Assembly (NCBI GenBank): GCA_965277495.1
Contig: OZ255824.1
Coordinates: forward strand, 1 to 64,000
DNA from: CAHJXG01 sp965277495
Lineage (GTDB): Bacteria > Pseudomonadota > Alphaproteobacteria > Acetobacterales > Acetobacteraceae
Direction of reading: 5' to 3'
Length of the DNA stretch: 64,000 nucleotides
Below, in pieces: positions 61,004-64,000 of the stretch (positions within the stretch are counted from its first letter, which is position 1; the number at the start of each line of letters is the position of its first letter). Below the pieces are notes generated by a model that saw only the letters and a program-made list of their open reading frames with translations, ran no database searches and was not told where the DNA came from. The position numbers and the translations under genes are program-made.

Positions 61004-61525
61004 TCAGGTCGCGTGCGCAGCCTCCGCCGGGAAGTCGTTGGGCCGCAGTTCCCGCGCAAGGCGATCCAGCAAGCCATTGACCATACGGGGTTCCTCTCCG
61101 GTGAAGAACCCGTGCGCCACATCCAGGTACTCGTTGATCACCACACGGGCCGGCGGCCCATCGGCCATCGAAAGCTCTGCGCCGCCGGCGCGCAGCAGGG
61201 CGCGGAGAACCGGGTCCAGCCGGGTCATCGGCCAATCCGCCGGCAGGGCGGCGGCGATCAGGGTATCCAGCCGGTCCTGTTGCAAAACCGCCGTGCGCAC
61301 GATTTGCGTGAACAGCGGCACGTGGGCGTCCGGCACCCGGCCCTCCTCGAAGCCGCCGCCGCCCAGATGCTCCGGACCTGGCATCTCGCCAAGGCGGTGG
61401 CGGACGAACTGCTCGATCACTGCCTCGGCCGCCTCGCCGCCCTGCTCGCTTTGGAACAGCGCCTGGACCGCGGCCACACGGGACGCAGTGCGCGGACGGC
61501 TCGGCGGGCGTTCGGACCGGGCCAT
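61004..61525 (-). CDS. nusB: Transcription antitermination factor NusB
   Basis: Binds boxA with S10 in rRNA antitermination. The 173-residue product has SRVAAVQALFQSEQGG, LFTQIVRTAVLQQDRLDTLIAAALP, LDPVLRALLRAGGAEL and VVINEYLDVAHGFF, a normal NusB. Longer than E. coli (139 aa) through the charged N-terminus. The ATG overlaps the ribH stop by one base (TGATG). Confidence 0.96.
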   Translation of the reverse strand: MARSERPPSRPRTASRVAAVQALFQSEQGGEAAEAVIEQFVRHRLGEMPGPEHLGGGGFEEGRVPDAHVPLFTQIVRTAVLQQDRLDTLIAAALPADWPMTRLDPVLRALLRAGGAELSMADGPPARVVINEYLDVAHGFFTGEEPRMVNGLLDRLARELRPNDFPAEAAHAT

Positions 61526-62007
61526 CAGGCGGCTCCCACTTGGCGCGCGACCGCAATCTGCCGCAGGGCCGCCGACGCAGCCTCGGCGCCCTTGTTATGG
61601 CCATCGGCACCGGACCGGGCGATGGCCTGCCCGATGTCGTGCACGGTGAGCAGCCCAGTGCCCATCGCCAAGCCGTATTGCAGCGCGACCTGCATCAGGC
61701 CAGCCATGCTTTCGCGGCAGATATGGTCATAATGGTCGGTCTCCCCTCGAACGATGCAGCCCAGCGCGATGAAACCGTCGAACCCCGTGGGGCCGCGCAG
61801 CACGAGCCGGATCGCCTGGGCCAACTCGAACGCGCCGGCCACGTCAATCACGTCATGGGCGGCGCCGGCGTCCCCCAGGATGCGCGCAGCCCCGGCTGTC
61901 ATGCCATCGACGACATCGCGGTAATACGGCGCACGCACCATGAGCAGGCGTGGCGGCGCGCCGGGCACGCTGGGAGCGGCCGGCAGGGGTGCATCGATGG
62001 TGCTCAT
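61525..62007 (-). CDS. ribH: 6,7-Dimethyl-8-ribityllumazine synthase
   Basis: Condenses the ribitylamino-pyrimidine with dihydroxybutanone phosphate, the penultimate step of riboflavin synthesis. About 160 residues with VAGAFELAQAIRL, IALGCIVRGETDHYDHICRESMAGLMQVAL, GLLTVHDIGQAIARSG and HNKGAEAASAAL, containing the catalytic His of the DHYDH block. Start ATG 62007 (MSTIDAPL), 10 bp after ribBA; the upstream in-frame ATG at 62040 lies within ribBA. Confidence 0.96.
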   Translation of the reverse strand: MSTIDAPLPAAPSVPGAPPRLLMVRAPYYRDVVDGMTAGAARILGDAGAAHDVIDVAGAFELAQAIRLVLRGPTGFDGFIALGCIVRGETDHYDHICRESMAGLMQVALQYGLAMGTGLLTVHDIGQAIARSGADGHNKGAEAASAALRQIAVARQVGAA

Positions 62008-62017
62008 CGGGCCTGCC

Positions 62018-63136
62018 TCATTCCGCCGGGGCGCCTTCAATGGGCCGTTGCTCGACGATATTCAAGCCGTATCCCTCCAGTCCGACCACGGTCCGGTGCG
62101 TATTGGACAGCAGGATCATCTCGTGCACGCCAAGATCCAGCAGGATCTGCGCCCCAATGCCATAATCGCGCAAGAAGGGTTGCGGCCGGATGTCGGCATG
62201 CAGCGCGCCAACCCGTTCCGAAACCGCGGTCGGCCTGGTGTCGCGGATCAGCACGACGGCGCCCCGCCCCTCGGCCGCGATCATCCGCATCGCCCCGTGC
62301 AGGGTGGACCAGTGCGGCCCGCCGAGCATATCGCTCACGAGATCGACGGCGTGCATACGCACCATCGCCGGCTGCGGCCCGGTCAAGTCGCCCTTGATCA
62401 GCACCAAATGTTCTGCATAATCAACGGTGTTGGCATAGACGCTCAGCTTCCACTCGCCGCCCTCGAGGTGCTGCAGCGTGCCCTGCTGCACCCGCCGCAC
62501 CAACTGCTCGGTGCGGCGGCGATGGCCGATCAGGTCGGCGATGGTGCCGAGCTTAAGGTTATGGTGCTGCGCAAATCCAATAAGGTCCGGCAAACGGGCC
62601 ATCGAGCCGTCGTCGTTCATGATCTCGCAGATCACCCCGGCGGGGGTCAGCCCAGCGAGCCGAGCGATGTCCACCGCCGCCTCGGTATGCCCGGCGCGCA
62701 CCAGGGTGCCGCCCTCGCGCGCCATCAACGGAAAGACATGGCCGGGGGTCACGATCTTGTCCCGGCCCGCCTCCGGGTTGATCGCCACGCCGATGGTCAG
62801 CGCCCGGTCCGCGGCGGAGATCCCGGTCGTGACGCCGTCCCTCGCCTCGATCGAGACGGTGAACGCCGTCTGGTGCCGCGTGCTGTTCGATTGGCTCATC
62901 AGCGGCAGGCCGAGCTGCTCGACCCGGCTGCGGGTCAGCGCCAGGCAGATCAGCCCGCGCGCGTGCCGGGCCATGAAGTTGATGGCGTCGGGCGTCGCGA
63001 ACTGCGCGGGGATCACCAGGTCGCCCTCGTTCTCCCGGTCCTCGTCGTCGACCAGGACGAACATGCGCCCGGCCCGCGCCTCCTCGATCAGGTCGACGGC
63101 GCTGCACAAATAGTCGGAAAGGACAGCAGACCTCAT
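62018..63136 (-). CDS. ribBA: RibBA: DHBP synthase with degenerate GTP cyclohydrolase II domain
   Basis: N-terminal half (about 1-205) is an intact 3,4-dihydroxy-2-butanone-4-phosphate synthase: LVDDEDRENEGDL, SMARLPDL and PGHVFPLMAREGG. The C-terminal half (about 210-372) aligns with GTP cyclohydrolase II but appears inactive. The zinc cluster normally written SECLTGDxFGSxRCDCG is replaced by VDLVSDMLGG followed by non-matching sequence. No cysteine occurs after about residue 175, and QEGRG is replaced too. Such RibB-RibX-like hybrids are known in other bacteria. The first riboflavin step would need another enzyme elsewhere. ATGA overlap with ribE. Confidence 0.92.
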   Translation of the reverse strand: MRSAVLSDYLCSAVDLIEEARAGRMFVLVDDEDRENEGDLVIPAQFATPDAINFMARHARGLICLALTRSRVEQLGLPLMSQSNSTRHQTAFTVSIEARDGVTTGISAADRALTIGVAINPEAGRDKIVTPGHVFPLMAREGGTLVRAGHTEAAVDIARLAGLTPAGVICEIMNDDGSMARLPDLIGFAQHHNLKLGTIADLIGHRRRTEQLVRRVQQGTLQHLEGGEWKLSVYANTVDYAEHLVLIKGDLTGPQPAMVRMHAVDLVSDMLGGPHWSTLHGAMRMIAAEGRGAVVLIRDTRPTAVSERVGALHADIRPQPFLRDYGIGAQILLDLGVHEMILLSNTHRTVVGLEGYGLNIVEQRPIEGAPAE

Positions 63137-63732
63137 GGAACCTCCGCCAGGCGAGCGACATAGCGCGCCAGCATGTCGATCTCGATGTGCACCGCGTGCC
63201 CGGCCTTGAGCAGGCCCAGCGTCGTCACGTTCCAGGTATGCGGGATGACGTTGACGCCGAACACGCCGCCATCAACCTCGTTGACCGTCAACGAGACCCC
63301 GTCCATCGAGACACTGCCCTTGCTGGCGATGAAACGGGACAGCTCGCGCGGCGCCTCGACCTGCACGCGCCATGAGCCGTTCTCCGGCGTCACCGACATT
63401 ACTTTGCCGAGGCCGTCGACATGGCCGGAGACGATATGGCCGCCGAGCTCATCGCCGACCCGCAGTGAGCGTTCGAGGTTCATGCGGCTGCCGACGGTCC
63501 AGCCGCCCAGCTTGGTCTTCGACAGCGTTTCGCCGGATACCTCGACCGCAAACCAATCCGGGCCGAGTTCGACCGCCGTCAGGCAGCAGCCCCCGCAGGC
63601 GATGGACGCGCCGACGGCGATGCGGCCGGTGTCCGCCCACGGGGCGCCAATCACCAGCCGCATGTCCTGTCCGTCGCCGATGGGCCGCAGGCTGCGCACC
63701 TCGCCCATGCCCGTCACGATCCCGGTGAACAT
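63133..63732 (-). CDS. ribE: Riboflavin synthase, alpha subunit type
   Basis: Dismutates two lumazines to riboflavin plus the pyrimidine precursor. The 199-residue product has duplicated lumazine-binding domains: MFTGIVTGMGEV then IACGGCCLTAVEL and TLSKTKLGGWTVGSRMNLERSLRVGDELGGHIVSGHVDG, and a second copy with SFDGVSLTVN-like SMDGVSLTVNEV and MLARYVARL. ATG 63732 overlaps the ribD stop (TGATG). Confidence 0.97.
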   Translation of the reverse strand: MFTGIVTGMGEVRSLRPIGDGQDMRLVIGAPWADTGRIAVGASIACGGCCLTAVELGPDWFAVEVSGETLSKTKLGGWTVGSRMNLERSLRVGDELGGHIVSGHVDGLGKVMSVTPENGSWRVQVEAPRELSRFIASKGSVSMDGVSLTVNEVDGGVFGVNVIPHTWNVTTLGLLKAGHAVHIEIDMLARYVARLAEVP

Positions 63733-64000
63733 CAGGCGGCTCCCCCGGCGTCGCAGCGGCTGAATTCAGTCAGCATGTCATCCCCCATCGGGCGCGAGTC
63801 CACGCGGACGAAGCGCGGTATTCCCTCCAGCGCCGCGGTGCCGAACGCCTGCGCGGCCGGCCAGCCATCGCCGCCCATGACCGCGGGGGCATGGAACCAG
63901 GCGATACGGTCGACCAGCCCGGCGCGCAGCAACCCGGCGGCGATCTGCGCGCCGCCCTCGACCAACACCCGGGTCAGCCCGGCTGCGCCCAACGCCTGCA
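63732..64000 (-). CDS. ribD: RibD C-terminal reductase part (5' end outside window)
   Basis: The frame runs off the right edge, so only about 89 residues are present. VLVEGGAQIAAGLLRAGLVDRIAWFHAPAVMGGDG is the typical end of the pyrimidine reductase domain. The deaminase half would be to the right. It heads the ribD-ribE-ribBA-ribH-nusB-thiL operon; any FMN riboswitch would also lie beyond the edge. Confidence 0.94.
   Translation of the reverse strand, partial: QALGAAGLTRVLVEGGAQIAAGLLRAGLVDRIAWFHAPAVMGGDGWPAAQAFGTAALEGIPRFVRVDSRPMGDDMLTEFSRCDAGGAA

Noticed and set aside
63732..64000. ribD as a truncated pseudogene
   Set aside because: The frame is open to the window edge, so it is cut by the window and not by mutation.

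Overview
This window is ordinary core chromosome of a GC-rich alphaproteobacterium. The evidence is gene order and gene type: pyruvate dehydrogenase E1-beta carries an N-terminal lipoyl domain, ntrBC-ntrYX is followed by dat, hfq and hflX, rpmF-plsX-fabH-ihfA-merR are linked, rpoZ-rsh-acpS-lepB-rnc-era-recO-parC are linked, and a CBP3-type cytochrome bc1 chaperone is present. Rhodospirillales/Acetobacterales is my best guess by gene order; no ribosomal RNA is present to confirm it. GTG and TTG starts are frequent (pdhB, smpB, tmk, ntrY, ntrB; acpS, rnc, recO, dat, the IMPase-like gene), and neighbours often overlap as ATGA, TTGA or TGATG. I see no insertion sequence, CRISPR array or rRNA. The one tRNA is tRNA-Pro(GGG).

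Layout. 1-9348 (plus): 3' end of eno, ftsB, the complete pyruvate dehydrogenase set (pdhA, pdhB, pdhC, lpd), lipA, a COQ10/RatA-like START protein and ltaE. 9351-12252 (minus): CinA/PncC domain, pgpA and a soluble lytic transglycosylase. 12334-14369 (plus): dapA, smpB and an exported glutathione peroxidase. 14356-15153 (minus): a family 5 uracil-DNA glycosylase, whose proposed start shares four bases with folK. 15152-24298 (plus): folK, rpoZ, rsh, acpS, lepB, rnc, era, recO, parC. 24395-27045 (minus): a VapBC-like pair with an unusually long antitoxin, and an MmgE/PrpD protein. 27144-35064 (plus): mltB, rlpA and a D,D-carboxypeptidase, then tmk, holB, metG, tatD and a metallo-beta-lactamase-fold gene.

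35124-40083 (minus) is a complete type I restriction-modification operon (hsdM, hsdS, hsdR). It is visibly AT-richer in hsdS and looks inserted between the metallo-beta-lactamase gene and mazG. After mazG, the minus strand from 53630 down to 41018 carries dusB, ntrB, ntrC, ntrY, ntrX, dat, a zinc-ribbon methyltransferase (an interloper), hfq, hflX and an IMPase-family phosphatase. ispDF follows on plus, then on minus tRNA-Pro, a MerR regulator, ihfA, fabH, plsX, rpmF, DUF177 and the CBP3-like chaperone. BamE is on plus. The window closes on minus with thiL, nusB, ribH, ribBA, ribE and a truncated ribD.

The core genes serve central carbon entry to the TCA cycle, lipoate, lysine/peptidoglycan and riboflavin/thiamine cofactors, fatty acid initiation, nitrogen signalling and the stringent response. 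The unusual features are small and sit inside or beside conserved genes. They are an in-frame minisatellite in enolase, a hairpin-rich 75-bp in-frame insertion in metG, a 14-bp tandem duplication that separates acpS from its ribosome-binding site, a fused VapB-type antitoxin, a RibBA whose GTP cyclohydrolase II half lacks its zinc cysteines, an NtrX without GAFTGA, and promoters placed so that ihfA and ispDF would be leaderless. I did not find a wholly new multi-gene system.
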